64,000 bases of DNA from Brevundimonas naejangsanensis (GTDB lineage Bacteria; Pseudomonadota; Alphaproteobacteria; Caulobacterales; Caulobacteraceae). The notes beneath the pieces are model-generated. The model was not told the origin of the DNA, ran no database searches, and saw nothing but the letters and a program-made list of their open reading frames with translations. The DNA is taken from contig NZ_CP032707.1 of the NCBI RefSeq assembly GCF_003627995.1, forward strand, positions 731,501 through 795,500, in the 5' to 3' direction. The position numbers and the translations under genes are program-made. Positions 9,068 through 17,991 of the stretch are shown piece by piece; within the stretch, counting starts at the first letter, position 1, and each line of letters begins with the position of its first letter.

Positions 9068-10150
9068 ATGAAATCCGTCGTCTTCGCCGCCGCGGCCGCC
9101 GCCCTCCTGGCCTCGCCCGCCCTTGCTCAAGACGCGCCGCAATGGTCGCTGGCCATCCACGGCGGCGCCGGGGTGATCGAGCGCGCCCAGCTGAGCCCCG
9201 AACGGGACGCGGCCTATCGCGCCGGGCTGCAGGCGGCCCTGGACGCCGGCTCGGCCGTGCTGGCGCGCGGCGGCTCGGCCCTGGACGCGGTCCAGGCCGC
9301 CGTCGAGACGATGGAGGACAACCCCCTGTTCAACGCCGGGCGCGGGGCCGTCTTCACCTCGGCCGGCAAGAACGAGCTGGACGCCGCCGTGATGAGCGGC
9401 CCGGACCTGACCGCCGGCGCCGTCGCCGGCCTGACCCGCACCCGCCACCCCATCGCCGCCGCCCGCGCCGTGATGGAGAAGTCGCCCCACGTCATGATGA
9501 TCGGCGAAGGCGCCGAGACCTTCGCCCGCTCGGTCGGGCTGGAGGAGGTCGCCCCGTCCTGGTTCTTCACCGAGAGCCGCTGGCAGGCCCTGGTCCGCAC
9601 CCTGACCGAACGCGGCGAGCCCGTGCCGCCGCGTCCCGAAGGCGCCCCGGCCGAGCCGGCCCGCCAAGGCCCGGCCGCGCCCCTGGCCTTCAACCTCAAC
9701 GAAGCCCCGCTGGACGAGCGCAAATTCGGCACCGTCGGCGCCGTGGCCATGGACAGCCAGGGCCGTCTGGCGGCGGCCACCTCGACCGGCGGCACCACGG
9801 GCAAGCGCTGGGGCCGGGTCGGCGACGTGCCGATCATCGGCGCCGGGACCTACGCCTCCAACGCCGACGGCTGCGCCGTCTCGGCGACGGGCGCGGGCGA
9901 ATACTTCATCCGCGCCACCGTGGCGCGGGACATCTGCCAGCGCACCGCCGAGGGCGCCAGCGTCCAGCAGGCCGCCGACGCCGAAATCGCCGAGGTCGGC
10001 AGCATCGGCGGCGACGGCGGCGTCATCGTCATGGGCAAGGACGGCGTCCACGCCTTCTCGATGAACACCTCGGGCATGTATCGCGGGGCCGTGTCCTCGA
10101 CCTCGCCCGCCCGCGTGGCCATCTACGGCGACGAAGAGGGCCGGCGTTGA
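9068..10150 (+). CDS. Isoaspartyl peptidase / L-asparaginase (Ntn-hydrolase), exported
   Basis: This threonine-nucleophile hydrolase family self-cleaves and acts on isoaspartyl dipeptides or asparagine. From the ATG at 9068 the 360-residue protein has a clear signal peptide ending ASPALAQ. GGGGAG six bases upstream favours this start over the ATG at 9050, which touches repeat element 2. It then has [10 protein letters not shown], the [13 protein letters not shown] region and the cleavage site before the Thr of GTVGAVAMD, followed by [16 protein letters not shown] proline-rich insert before the nucleophile is typical of exported proteobacterial versions. The following gene overlaps by four bases. 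Confidence 0.92.
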   Translation: MKSVVFAAAAAALLASPALAQDAPQWSLAIHGGAGVIERAQLSPERDAAYRAGLQAALDAGSAVLARGGSALDAVQAAVETMEDNPLFNAGRGAVFTSAGKNELDAAVMSGPDLTAGAVAGLTRTRHPIAAARAVMEKSPHVMMIGEGAETFARSVGLEEVAPSWFFTESRWQALVRTLTERGEPVPPRPEGAPAEPARQGPAAPLAFNLNEAPLDERKFGTVGAVAMDSQGRLAAATSTGGTTGKRWGRVGDVPIIGAGTYASNADGCAVSATGAGEYFIRATVARDICQRTAEGASVQQAADAEIAEVGSIGGDGGVIVMGKDGVHAFSMNTSGMYRGAVSSTSPARVAIYGDEEGRR

Positions 10151-10875
10151 GCCGGAAGGTCATCATCTTTGCGGCCTTAGCCGCAGCCGCGACGGCCGGC
10201 ATTGTCGGCACGCCCGTGACAGCGCAGCAGCCCTTCGCCGGACGCACGGTCGCGGTCCCCGCCGCACGCGGGGAAACTGAACCAGGCGCCGTTTATGCCG
10301 GCAATTGGACGGCTATCTACACTGGCCTTCAGGCCATGGTCGCCCGCCCCGCCGACGAAGACGAAGCGGTCATCGCCGAGGTTCGGGCTATGGGTGAGGC
10401 GGCGCCACCGCCTTACCTCATGGAAATGGGCCGGCGCCTTGCAAAGACGAATTTGGGGGAAGGCGCCTATTGGTTCCAACTGGGACGGCTGCGCGGGACT
10501 TGGGATGGCTATTCGTGCATCGACAGGTCAGCCCGCGGCGGACTTCAGATAGTGGACATGACCATCAACCAAACCGATCCTGATGCCTTTAAAGGCCTCT
10601 TCGCGCCTGCCGTCCAGCTCGCTGCGTTCGAGCGTCTTGGCGATGGCTCGCCTATCTTCGCGGGGAGAGCGAGCGCTTGGTGGATTTGCTCCCACGGAAT
10701 CCAGGCGACCATGAACGGCATGAACGGCGGCGGCGGCGGACAACTCGTCCCGGTTACCCGTTGGCTCATGGCTGATCAGCAGCGCACGGCCCTCAAGCAA
10801 GAGATGCGCGAAATGATCGCCCAGGTGATAACCGCCGACAAAGCCGAGCCAGAAGCGGAACCGGCCTCGCAATGA
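10147..10875 (+). CDS. Unknown secreted protein of lower GC than its neighbours
   Basis: The best start is TTG at 10147, overlapping the previous stop (TTGA). It gives a signal-like N-terminus, [19 protein letters not shown], then an alanine cut site. The 242-residue product has [17 protein letters not shown], a second cysteine in [11 protein letters not shown], a glycine run after MNGMNG, and a charged C-terminal helix. A hand count of one sampled line (10561-10620) gives about 57% GC, well below the flanking genes. It also overlaps the next gene by four bases, so it is fitted into an operon. No family is recognised. Confidence 0.6.
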   Translation: MSRKVIIFAALAAAATAGIVGTPVTAQQPFAGRTVAVPAARGETEPGAVYAGNWTAIYTGLQAMVARPADEDEAVIAEVRAMGEAAPPPYLMEMGRRLAKTNLGEGAYWFQLGRLRGTWDGYSCIDRSARGGLQIVDMTINQTDPDAFKGLFAPAVQLAAFERLGDGSPIFAGRASAWWICSHGIQATMNGMNGGGGGQLVPVTRWLMADQQRTALKQEMREMIAQVITADKAEPEAEPASQ

Positions 10876-11345
10876 TCGGCAAGACTGATACGCCTGGGGT
10901 CATCGCACCCCCGCCGCTGATCTACCTGGCCTTCCTGCTGGCCGGGTTCGGCATCGGCCGGCTGATCCATGAGCCCTCCTTCGGCCTGGCGGTCGACTGG
11001 CGGCGCGGCCTGGCCTTCGTCCTGGTGATCGGCGGCCTGCTGCTGGACGGGATCGCGGCGGGGACCTTCCGCCGCCTGGGCACCCCGCCCGAGCCGTGGA
11101 AGCCGACCACGGCCCTGGCCACGGGCGGCCTCTACGCCGTCAGCCGCAACCCGATCTATCTCGGCTTCGCCATCACCTACGCGGGTTTCGCCGTCGCCAT
11201 GGACAGCCCCGTCGCCCTGGCCCTGCTGTTCCCTTGCCTGATCGTGATCGACCGCTTCGTCATCGCCCGCGAGGAACGCTATCTGGCGGCCAGGTTCGGC
11301 GCCGCCTACGCGGCCTACAAAGGAAAGGTCCGTCGATGGCTGTGA
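10872..11345 (+). CDS. Isoprenylcysteine carboxylmethyltransferase-family membrane protein
   Basis: The ATG overlaps the preceding stop codon (ATGA). The 157-residue protein has four hydrophobic segments and the family signature ATGGLYAVSRNPIYLGF, followed by the conserved EERYLAARFGAAYAAYK motif that binds S-adenosylmethionine in ICMT/PEMT-type enzymes. Bacterial members methylate small lipophilic or thiol substrates of mostly unknown identity. Its substrate cannot be told from the sequence. The following gene starts inside its last codons. Confidence 0.85.
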   Translation: MIGKTDTPGVIAPPPLIYLAFLLAGFGIGRLIHEPSFGLAVDWRRGLAFVLVIGGLLLDGIAAGTFRRLGTPPEPWKPTTALATGGLYAVSRNPIYLGFAITYAGFAVAMDSPVALALLFPCLIVIDRFVIAREERYLAARFGAAYAAYKGKVRRWL

Positions 11346-11626
11346 CCCCCGAGACGCCCGCCCCCCACGCCGACGAACTGTCGGAAATGGCCATCGAGGA
11401 GCTGGACGCCGCCTGCGGCCTGCGCTGGGTCGAACTGAAGGCCGTCACCCCCTGGGGCGACGTCTATGAGGGCATGGCCCCCTCGGGCCGCGTGGTCGAG
11501 ATCGAGCGCCGCTACCTGTGGGCACATGAACCCGCCGGCGCCATCGCCGTCGAGGTCGAGGTGCGCGACCCGGCCCTGCGCACCGGCGCCGAGGCCCGCG
11601 CCGTCATCGCGCCCCCGAACAGTTGA
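11336..11626 (+). CDS. Unknown small acidic protein
   Basis: The ATG at 11336 lies 10 bases inside the end of the methyltransferase gene, with AAAGGAAAGG upstream as a ribosome site. The 96-residue product has no signal peptide or membrane segment. It contains an acidic ADELSEMAIEELDAACGLRW segment and then a beta-rich half (WGDVYEGMAPSGRVVEIERR). The base composition matches the neighbours, which supports a real gene. I do not recognise a family. Confidence 0.6.
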   Translation: MAVTPETPAPHADELSEMAIEELDAACGLRWVELKAVTPWGDVYEGMAPSGRVVEIERRYLWAHEPAGAIAVEVEVRDPALRTGAEARAVIAPPNS

Positions 11627-11693
11627 TCGAACGGCGTCCGCGCCGACCATGTCTCCGCTTTCCAACCGCCTTCGCCAAGATTAGCTTCGCCCT

Positions 11694-12701
11694 ATGAAAC
11701 TCGCCTCGCTCAAGCACGGCCGTGACGGCCGCCTCGTCGTCGTCTCCAAGGACCTGAACTGGTTCACGGACGCCTTCCTGATCGCCCCGACGCTGCAGGC
11801 CGCGCTGGACGACTGGGAGCGCTGCGAACCTCTGTTGCGGGCCCTGGCCGAGAGCCTGGAGCACGAAGCCGTGCCGCGCGGCCGCTTCCGCGAGCACGAG
11901 GCCGCCGCCCCCCTGCCGCGCGCCTATCAGTGGGCCGACGGCTCGGCCTATGTGAACCACGTCGAACTGGTGCGTAAGGCGCGCGGGGCCGAGATGCCGC
12001 AGAGCTTCTGGACCGACCCGCTGATGTATCAGGGCGGTTCCGACGGCTTCCTGGCCCCGCGCGACGCCATCCCGCTGAAGGACGAGGCCTGGGGCTGCGA
12101 CCTGGAGGCCGAGATCGTGGTCGTGACCGGCGACGTGCCCCTGGGCGCCAGCCGCGAAGAGGCCCTGGCGGCGATCCGCCTGGTCGGCCTGGTCAACGAC
12201 GTGAGCTTGCGCAACCTGATCCCGGCGGAACTGTCCAAGGGCTTCGGCTTCGTCCAGTCCAAGCCGGCCAGCGCCCTGTCGCCGGTCTTCGTCACGCCCG
12301 ACGCCCTGGGCGACCGCTGGAAGGACGGCAAGCTGCACGGCGCCCTGCTGGTGCAGGTCAACGGCCAGGACTTCGGCCGCGCCGACGCCGGGGTCGACAT
12401 GACCTTCGACTTCGGCACCCTGATCGCCCACCTGGCCAAGACCCGCGCCCTGGGCGCCGGGACGATCATCGGCTCGGGCACGGTGTCGAACAAGGACGCC
12501 GACGGCGGCCCCGGCAAGCCGGTGTCCGAGGGCGGCCTGGGCTATTCCTGCATCGCCGAGATCCGCACCGTCGAGACCATCCAGACCGGCGCGGCCAAGA
12601 CCCCCTTCCTCAAGCATGGCGACACCGTCCGCATCGAGATGCTGGACGAGAAGAACCACACCCTGTTCGGCGCCATCGAGCAGACGGTGGCGGCGGTCTG
12701 A
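11694..12701 (+). CDS. fahA: Fumarylacetoacetate hydrolase (tyrosine degradation)
   Basis: This enzyme cleaves fumarylacetoacetate to fumarate and acetoacetate, the last step of tyrosine degradation. The 335-residue protein has the FAH fold signatures: the metal-binding region WGCDLEAEIVVV and VNDVSLRNLIPAEL, the KGFGFVQSKPASALSP loop and the C-terminal SGTVSNKDADGGPGKPVSEG stretch. Its position downstream of hpd supports a tyrosine role over the broader FAH-family alternatives. The gene starts about 70 bases after the previous stop and has room for its own promoter. Confidence 0.9.
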   Translation: MKLASLKHGRDGRLVVVSKDLNWFTDAFLIAPTLQAALDDWERCEPLLRALAESLEHEAVPRGRFREHEAAAPLPRAYQWADGSAYVNHVELVRKARGAEMPQSFWTDPLMYQGGSDGFLAPRDAIPLKDEAWGCDLEAEIVVVTGDVPLGASREEALAAIRLVGLVNDVSLRNLIPAELSKGFGFVQSKPASALSPVFVTPDALGDRWKDGKLHGALLVQVNGQDFGRADAGVDMTFDFGTLIAHLAKTRALGAGTIIGSGTVSNKDADGGPGKPVSEGGLGYSCIAEIRTVETIQTGAAKTPFLKHGDTVRIEMLDEKNHTLFGAIEQTVAAV

Positions 12702-12803
12702 ACCGCCAGACGGACCCTCAGACGAAAAACTGGCGGCGGCTGCGCTTCGTCGATTGACGCGACCCCAGCCGCCGCTAGATTGCGCCGCCTTGAGCCAAGC
12801 CGT

Positions 12804-12888
12804 GCCGGTGTGGTGAAATTGGTAGACGCGCCGGACTCAAAATCCGGTTCCGCAAGGAGTGTCGGTTCGAGTCCGACCACCGGCACCA
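12804..12888 (+). tRNA. tRNA-Leu (anticodon CAA)
   Basis: A full class II cloverleaf is visible. The acceptor stem GCCGGTG pairs with CACCGGC, the anticodon loop is CTCAAAA with anticodon CAA, there is a long variable arm, the T arm contains GGTTCGAGTCC, and the 3' CCA is encoded. It decodes UUG. Confidence 0.97.
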
Positions 12889-12971
12889 TCGGCTTCCGAG
12901 CCGCCCCTCCCCTTCATAATCCGTCCGTGAATACGCCGCCCCTGCGGTGCAGCGTGCGCGCGACTTGCGCA

Positions 12972-13013
12972 TTCAAGGGACAAGACCCCTTGAACAAGCG
13001 GACACAAGTGTCC
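12972..13013 (+). promoter_or_regulatory. Candidate TetR operator with two adjacent inverted repeats
   Basis: Just upstream of the TetR gene are two perfect inverted repeats: TTCAAGGG-N7-CCCTTGAA at 12972-12994 and GGACAC-AA-GTGTCC at 13000-13013. The second ends 12 bases before the ATG and is the more likely regulator-binding site, since a palindrome of that size in that place is typical of autoregulated TetR genes. The first may instead form an RNA hairpin. Confidence 0.55.
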
Positions 13014-13025
13014 ACTTAGCGCGCC

Positions 13026-13586
13026 ATGACCCGCCCCTTGCGACAAGACGCCGCGGAACGCCGTGAAAGGCTGCTGGCAGCCGCCGAGGCGGCCTTCGCG
13101 CGCGACGGGCTCGACGCGCCGCTGCACCTGATCGCCGAGGAGGCGGGCGTGGGGCGGGCGACCCTCTATCGCAACTTCGCCGATCGGTCGGAGCTGGCGC
13201 TGGCGGTCTTCCTGAAGCAGATCGACGCCCTGGCCCGGCGCACGCGCGAGCGGCTGGACGATCCCGAGGTCTTCGTCTGGTTCCTGGAGCAGATGACGGG
13301 GCTGATGCTCGACAGCGCGGGCCTGTCCGGCGCCATCCGCGACCTGGCGGACGAGGCCCTGGCTCCGATTCGCCAGGGGCTGAAGGCGGCGGGGTCCGAG
13401 GCCCTGGCCGTGTCCCAGGCGGCGGGACGGGTGCGGCCCGACCTAACCGTCGAGGACATCCGCGTCCTCGCCCTGATGCTGGGCGCCCCGTCGCGCACCG
13501 TGCGGGCCGAGGACCGCGAGGCCCTGAGCCGCCGCTCGCTGGCGCTGGTGCTGGACGCGGTGCGGCCCCGAGGCGAGGCCGCATGA
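13026..13586 (+). CDS. TetR-family transcriptional regulator of the efflux operon
   Basis: This 186-residue DNA-binding repressor has an N-terminal helix-turn-helix at about residues 10-55 (RERLLAAAEAAFARDGLD ... LIAEEAGVGRATLYRNFAD). The C-terminal ligand-binding half is variable, as in the family. It is the first gene of an operon: the transporter starts inside its stop codon (ATGA) and an adaptor follows. This strongly suggests that it represses its own operon and responds to an efflux substrate. The candidate operator lies immediately upstream. Confidence 0.93.
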   Translation: MTRPLRQDAAERRERLLAAAEAAFARDGLDAPLHLIAEEAGVGRATLYRNFADRSELALAVFLKQIDALARRTRERLDDPEVFVWFLEQMTGLMLDSAGLSGAIRDLADEALAPIRQGLKAAGSEALAVSQAAGRVRPDLTVEDIRVLALMLGAPSRTVRAEDREALSRRSLALVLDAVRPRGEAA

Positions 13587-15286
13587 GCCGCCGCGACTGG
13601 GACCTGCCGTGGGAGACGTTCCTCGCCACCCTCAAGCCGCACGAGCGGCCCGCCCTGCCCGGATCGCCCGCCACGCCGGACCATCCCCTGCCCTGGCGGC
13701 TGGCCTATGCCTTCGTCGGGGTGCTGGTCGCCCTGACCGGCAGCCTGGGCAATGCGGCGGTGACCGCCGACCTGCCGCAGCTGGCGGGCGCCCTGGGGGT
13801 GACGACGACCGAGGCCGCCTGGCTGCCGGTCGTCTTCGTCATGACCAACGCCTGCATGAACCTGCTGCTGGTCAAGTTCCGCATGCAGTACGGCCTGCGC
13901 CTGTTCGCCGAGATCATCATGGTCGTCTTCCTGGCGACCGCCGCGGCGCACCTGTTCCTGGAGGACTTCGGCTCGACCCTGGTGGTGCGCGGCGTCGCCG
14001 GGATCGCGGCGGCGGGGATGTCGACCCTGGGCATCCTCTATCTGGTCCAGGCTTTTCCGGCGCAGCACCGGTTGAAGGGCATCATCATCGGCGTGGGCCT
14101 GTCCAGCCTGGCGATCCCCCTGGCCCGGCTGGGGGTGACGCGCCTGCTGGACCTGGACCAGTGGCGGGCCTTCTACATGTTCGAGCTGGGGCTGGTGCTG
14201 GTCGCCCTGCCCGCCGTCTTCGCCCTGCGGATGCCGCCGGCCCAGCGGGTGCGGGCGTTCGAGAGGCTGGACTTCGTCACCTTCGCCCTATTCGCGCCGG
14301 GGGTGGCCCTGCTGACCGCGGTGCTGGGGCTGGGGCGCATCGTCTGGTGGACCGAGGCGGCGTGGATCGGCTGTGCTCTGGTCGGGGCCATCGTCCTGCT
14401 GACCGCCGCCGTGCTGATCGAATACAACCGGGCCAATCCGCTGATCGACCTGAAGTGGCTGGCCGGGCGCGACATCGTGCGCCTGATCCTGGCCATCCTG
14501 CTGGTGCGTATCGTCCTGTCGGAGCAGACGACCGGGGCCGTCGGCTTCCTGCAGCAGATGGGCCTGGGGCCGCAGCAGATGCAGGGGCTGTTCCTGGTCA
14601 TGCTGATCGCCACGGCGGCGGGGACCCTGGTCAGCGCCTTCACCCTGAACCCGATGAAGCTGTGGAAGCCCGTCTCCATCGCCCTGGCCCTGATCGCCGT
14701 GGGCGCCTTCCTCGACAGCCACGCCACGGTGCTCACGCGGCCGACGAACCTCTATTTCAGCCAGGCCCTGCTGGCCTTCGCCGCCGCCTTCTTCATCGGC
14801 CCGACCATGATCCTGGGCTTCGGCCAGGTGCTTCAGACCGGCGGCAAGAACCTGGTCAGCTTCATCGTCGTCTTCTCCATCGGCCAGAACGTCGGCGGGC
14901 TGATGGGCTCGGCCCTGGTCGGCACGATCCAGACCCTGCGCGAGAAGTTCCACTCCAACCAGTTGAGCGAGGGCGTCAGCCTGGGCGATCCCGAGACGGT
15001 GCTGCGCTTGCAGCAGCTGGGCGGCGCCTACGCCCATGTCATCGGCGACGCGGCCCAGCGCCAGGGCGCCGCCCTGCGCCTGCTGCAGCAGCAGATCAGC
15101 CAGCAGGCCCAGGTGCTGGCCTACAACGACGTCTTCCTGCTGATCTCGGGGGCCGCCGCCGTCGGCGCCGCCTGGGTCGCCCTCAACCATTTCCGCCCCC
15201 GCCTGGAGGCGCGCCGCGCCGCCCGACGCCACGCCCAGACCGCTTCCGAGACGGCCGCCTCCGCCGCGGCCGCCGCCGTCGAATGA
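13583..15286 (+). CDS. EmrB/DHA2-type multidrug efflux transporter
   Basis: This inner-membrane proton antiporter belongs to the major facilitator superfamily and has 567 residues, the right length for a 14-helix DHA2 member. The first helix carries LTGSLGNAAVTADLPQLAGA, and the following TTTEAAWLPVVFVMTNA segment is typical of EmrB proteins. A periplasmic loop near the C-terminus has a glutamine-rich helix, QLGGAYAHVIGDAAQRQGAA. It overlaps the TetR gene by four bases and is followed 13 bases later by its EmrA-type adaptor. An outer-membrane channel is not encoded here. Confidence 0.92.
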   Translation: MSRRDWDLPWETFLATLKPHERPALPGSPATPDHPLPWRLAYAFVGVLVALTGSLGNAAVTADLPQLAGALGVTTTEAAWLPVVFVMTNACMNLLLVKFRMQYGLRLFAEIIMVVFLATAAAHLFLEDFGSTLVVRGVAGIAAAGMSTLGILYLVQAFPAQHRLKGIIIGVGLSSLAIPLARLGVTRLLDLDQWRAFYMFELGLVLVALPAVFALRMPPAQRVRAFERLDFVTFALFAPGVALLTAVLGLGRIVWWTEAAWIGCALVGAIVLLTAAVLIEYNRANPLIDLKWLAGRDIVRLILAILLVRIVLSEQTTGAVGFLQQMGLGPQQMQGLFLVMLIATAAGTLVSAFTLNPMKLWKPVSIALALIAVGAFLDSHATVLTRPTNLYFSQALLAFAAAFFIGPTMILGFGQVLQTGGKNLVSFIVVFSIGQNVGGLMGSALVGTIQTLREKFHSNQLSEGVSLGDPETVLRLQQLGGAYAHVIGDAAQRQGAALRLLQQQISQQAQVLAYNDVFLLISGAAAVGAAWVALNHFRPRLEARRAARRHAQTASETAASAAAAAVE

Positions 15287-15299
15287 CCCGGACACGACC

Positions 15300-16421
15300 A
15301 TGACCGACGCCGCCCCTCCTCCCTCGGCTCCCGCCCCCGCTCCCGCTCCCGCCGCGCCGCCGTCAGCCGCGCCGACGCCCGCCCCGTCCAGCGGCCGCCG
15401 TGTCATGTGGACCGTGGTGCTGATCGCCATGGCGGTCGTGGGCATCGGCCTGGTGCTGCACGCCTGGCGCCTGCCGCCGTTCGACGGCGGGCCCCAGACG
15501 ACGGACAACGCCTATGTGCGCGGCCAGGTGACGATCATCAGCCCCCAGGTCAGCGGCTATGTCACCACGGTCGAGGTGCAGGACTTCCAGACGGTCAAGC
15601 AGGGCCAGCTGCTGGCGACCATCGACGACCGCATCTATCGCCAGCGGCTGGAGCAGGCCCAGGCCGCGCTGCATTCGGCCGAAGCCGCCCTGGCCAACTC
15701 GGCCCAGAGCCAGGCCTCGGCGCGCGGCTCGGTGGCCGAGAGCCGCGCCGCCGTCGCCGCCGCCCAGTCGGCCGTGACCAAGGCCCGCGCCGATGCGACC
15801 CGCGTGCGCACCCTGTTCCAGGGCGGCTGGGTCGCCCAGGCCCAGGTCGATGTCGCCCAGAACGCCCTGCGCGCCGCCGAGGCCCAGCTGGCCCAGACCC
15901 GCGCCGCCGAGGGCGTGGCCCAGACCGGCGTGACCTCGGTCGTGGTCGGGCGCGGTTCGCTGGAGGCCGCCGTCGAGAACGCCCGCGCCCAGGTGCGCCT
16001 GGCCCAGATCGACCTGGACAACACCCGCATCACCGCCCCGCGCGACGGTCGGCTGGGCGAGGTGACGGTGCGCCAGGGCCAGCAGGTCGCCGTGGGAACC
16101 CAACTGACCGCCCTGGTCCCCGACGTGGTCTGGGTCACGGCCAATATGAAGGAGACGCAGATGCGCGACGTGCGGGTGGGCCAGCCGGTCGAGATCACCG
16201 TCGACGCCCTGGGCGGGCGCGTCCTGACCGGCGAGGTCGAACGCATCTCGCCCGCCACGGGGTCCGAGTTCAGCGTCATCCGCCCCGACAACGCCACCGG
16301 CAACTTCACCAAGGTGGCCCAGCGCATTCCCGTTCGCATCGCCGTCGATCCCGGCCAGGCGGGCGTCGAGCGCTTGGCCCCCGGCATGTCGGTGACGGCG
16401 CGGATCAAGGTGCGGGGCTAG
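15300..16421 (+). CDS. EmrA/HlyD-family efflux periplasmic adaptor
   Basis: This membrane-fusion protein links the EmrB-type pump to an outer-membrane channel. The 373-residue protein has a proline/alanine-rich cytoplasmic tail, one membrane helix at about residues 38-56, the biotinyl-lipoyl motif around DNAYVRGQVTIISPQVSGYV, a long alpha-hairpin of alanine/glutamine repeats, and the family's second lipoyl half with NTRITAPRDGRLGEV. It is the third gene of the TetR-EmrB-EmrA operon. Repeat element 3 follows. Confidence 0.92.
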   Translation: MTDAAPPPSAPAPAPAPAAPPSAAPTPAPSSGRRVMWTVVLIAMAVVGIGLVLHAWRLPPFDGGPQTTDNAYVRGQVTIISPQVSGYVTTVEVQDFQTVKQGQLLATIDDRIYRQRLEQAQAALHSAEAALANSAQSQASARGSVAESRAAVAAAQSAVTKARADATRVRTLFQGGWVAQAQVDVAQNALRAAEAQLAQTRAAEGVAQTGVTSVVVGRGSLEAAVENARAQVRLAQIDLDNTRITAPRDGRLGEVTVRQGQQVAVGTQLTALVPDVVWVTANMKETQMRDVRVGQPVEITVDALGGRVLTGEVERISPATGSEFSVIRPDNATGNFTKVAQRIPVRIAVDPGQAGVERLAPGMSVTARIKVRG

Positions 16422-16435
16422 GCTTCGACCCTAAT

Positions 16436-16552
16436 CCCGCTCGTCCCGGCGGAGGCCGGGACCCAGTAAGAACGCAGAGCAGCGCCCCATCCATTTGACC
16501 GGAGCCGTTTGAAGCCAAAGCGCCGGATCCCGGACTCCGCCGGGATGAGCGG
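16436..16552. repeat. Intergenic palindromic repeat element 3 (CCCGCTCGTCCCGG family)
   Basis: The left arm CGCTCGTCCCGGCGGAGGCC matches the inverted right arm CTCCGCCGGGATGAGCG with few mismatches. Each arm also contains its own smaller hairpin. It lies between two codirectional transporter genes, directly after emrA. Confidence 0.75.
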
Positions 16553-16669
16553 AGGGTGGAACGAACAAGCTTCGAAACCGCCGCCCGCCGCCTGACTTAA
16601 TTGCTGCAGTGCGCAAATCTTCACCGTCGCAGGGTTGCGTCAGCCTGTCGCAGCCCGCATCTGGGCCGG

Positions 16670-17938
16670 ATGACCACCGCCCCCCTTCCTTCCGCCCCGA
16701 CCGGGGCCGCCAAGCCCACGGGGCCGGGTTTCGCCGAGTTCGTCTGCCTGATCGCCGTGATGATGGCGCTCAACGCCCTGGCGATCGACGCCATGCTGCC
16801 CGCCCTGCCGCACATCGGCGAGGACCTGGGGGTGGCCAATGAGAACAGCCGCCAGTGGGTCATCACCGCCTATCTTCTGGGGTTCGGCGGGGCGCAGCTG
16901 TTCTACGGCCCGCTGTCGGACCGCTATGGGCGGCGGCCGGTGCTGTTCGCCGGCATCGGCCTCTACGTCGCCTTCAGCATCCTGGCCGCCTTCGCCCATT
17001 CGTTCGAGTGGCTGATCCTGTCGCGCATCGGCATGGGCCTCGGTTCGGCGGCGACGCGGGTGCTGGCCGTGTCGATCGTGCGCGACCGCTACGCCGGGCG
17101 CACCATGGCGCGGGTCATGTCGCTGAGCTTCCTGGTCTTCCTGGGCGTGCCCATCCTGGCCCCGACGGTGGGCCAGCTGATCATGCTGGTCGCGCCCTGG
17201 CGCTGGATCTTCGGCGTCTTCGCCCTGTTCGGCGGCGCCTTCCTGCTGTGGGCGGCCCTGCGCCTGCCCGAGACCCTGCATCCCGAGGACCGGATGCCGG
17301 TCAACCTGGGCCGCATCGCCGGGGCCTTCCGCTTCGCCCTGACCAGCCGGCTGGGCATGGGCTACACCCTGGCCATGACGGTCATCAGCGGGGCGCTGTT
17401 CGGCTTCATCAACTCCTCGCAGCAGATCTTCTTCGACGTGTTCAGGGCGCCGGGCCTGTTCCCGGTCGTCTTCGCCCTGGTGGCGGCGGGCATCGCCGTG
17501 GCCTCCGTCCTGAACGCGCGCCTGGTCGAGGCGCTGGGCTCGCGCCTGATCGCGCACACCGCCCTGCTGGGCTTCATCGGCTTCAGCGCCCTGCACGCCG
17601 CCGTCGCCTATGCCGGGCACGACAGTCTCTGGATGTTCGCCGCCCTGCAGGCCTGCAAGATGTTCTGCTTCGGCTTCATCGCCGGCAATTTCGGGGCCAT
17701 GGCCATGGAGCCCATGGGCCATATCGCGGGCACGGCCTCCTCGGCGCAGGGCTTCATCTCGACCATCGGCGGCGCCCTTCTGGGCTTCGCCATCGGCCAG
17801 CATTTCGACGGCACCACCGTGCCGATGACGGTCGGCTTCGCCGTCCTGGGCCTCCTGGCCCTGGCGCTGGTGCTGGCGGCCGAGAAGGGGCGGCTGTTCC
17901 GCGCCCACCACCTGCCCCCGGTCGCAGCAAAGGCTTGA
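16670..17938 (+). CDS. Bcr/CflA-family multidrug efflux MFS transporter
   Basis: This 12-helix drug/proton antiporter has 422 residues from the ATG at 16670. The first helix contains ALAIDAMLPALPHIGEDLG, and motif A is GPLSDRYGRRPVLFAGIGLY, both characteristic of the Bcr/CflA drug-resistance group. The open frame extends further upstream through sequence without coding character, so I chose the internal ATG. It follows the efflux operon but is separated from it by repeat element 3 and probably has its own promoter. The substrate is unknown. Confidence 0.9.
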   Translation: MTTAPLPSAPTGAAKPTGPGFAEFVCLIAVMMALNALAIDAMLPALPHIGEDLGVANENSRQWVITAYLLGFGGAQLFYGPLSDRYGRRPVLFAGIGLYVAFSILAAFAHSFEWLILSRIGMGLGSAATRVLAVSIVRDRYAGRTMARVMSLSFLVFLGVPILAPTVGQLIMLVAPWRWIFGVFALFGGAFLLWAALRLPETLHPEDRMPVNLGRIAGAFRFALTSRLGMGYTLAMTVISGALFGFINSSQQIFFDVFRAPGLFPVVFALVAAGIAVASVLNARLVEALGSRLIAHTALLGFIGFSALHAAVAYAGHDSLWMFAALQACKMFCFGFIAGNFGAMAMEPMGHIAGTASSAQGFISTIGGALLGFAIGQHFDGTTVPMTVGFAVLGLLALALVLAAEKGRLFRAHHLPPVAAKA

Positions 17939-17991
17939 TCTTTCGGGCGCGAGGGAGCCTTTTTCGAGCGCATCTGCACACGGAGCGTTCG

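Noticed and set aside
12780..13019. A small plus-strand open frame over the tRNA-Leu gene
   Set aside because: It is translated tRNA and promoter sequence.
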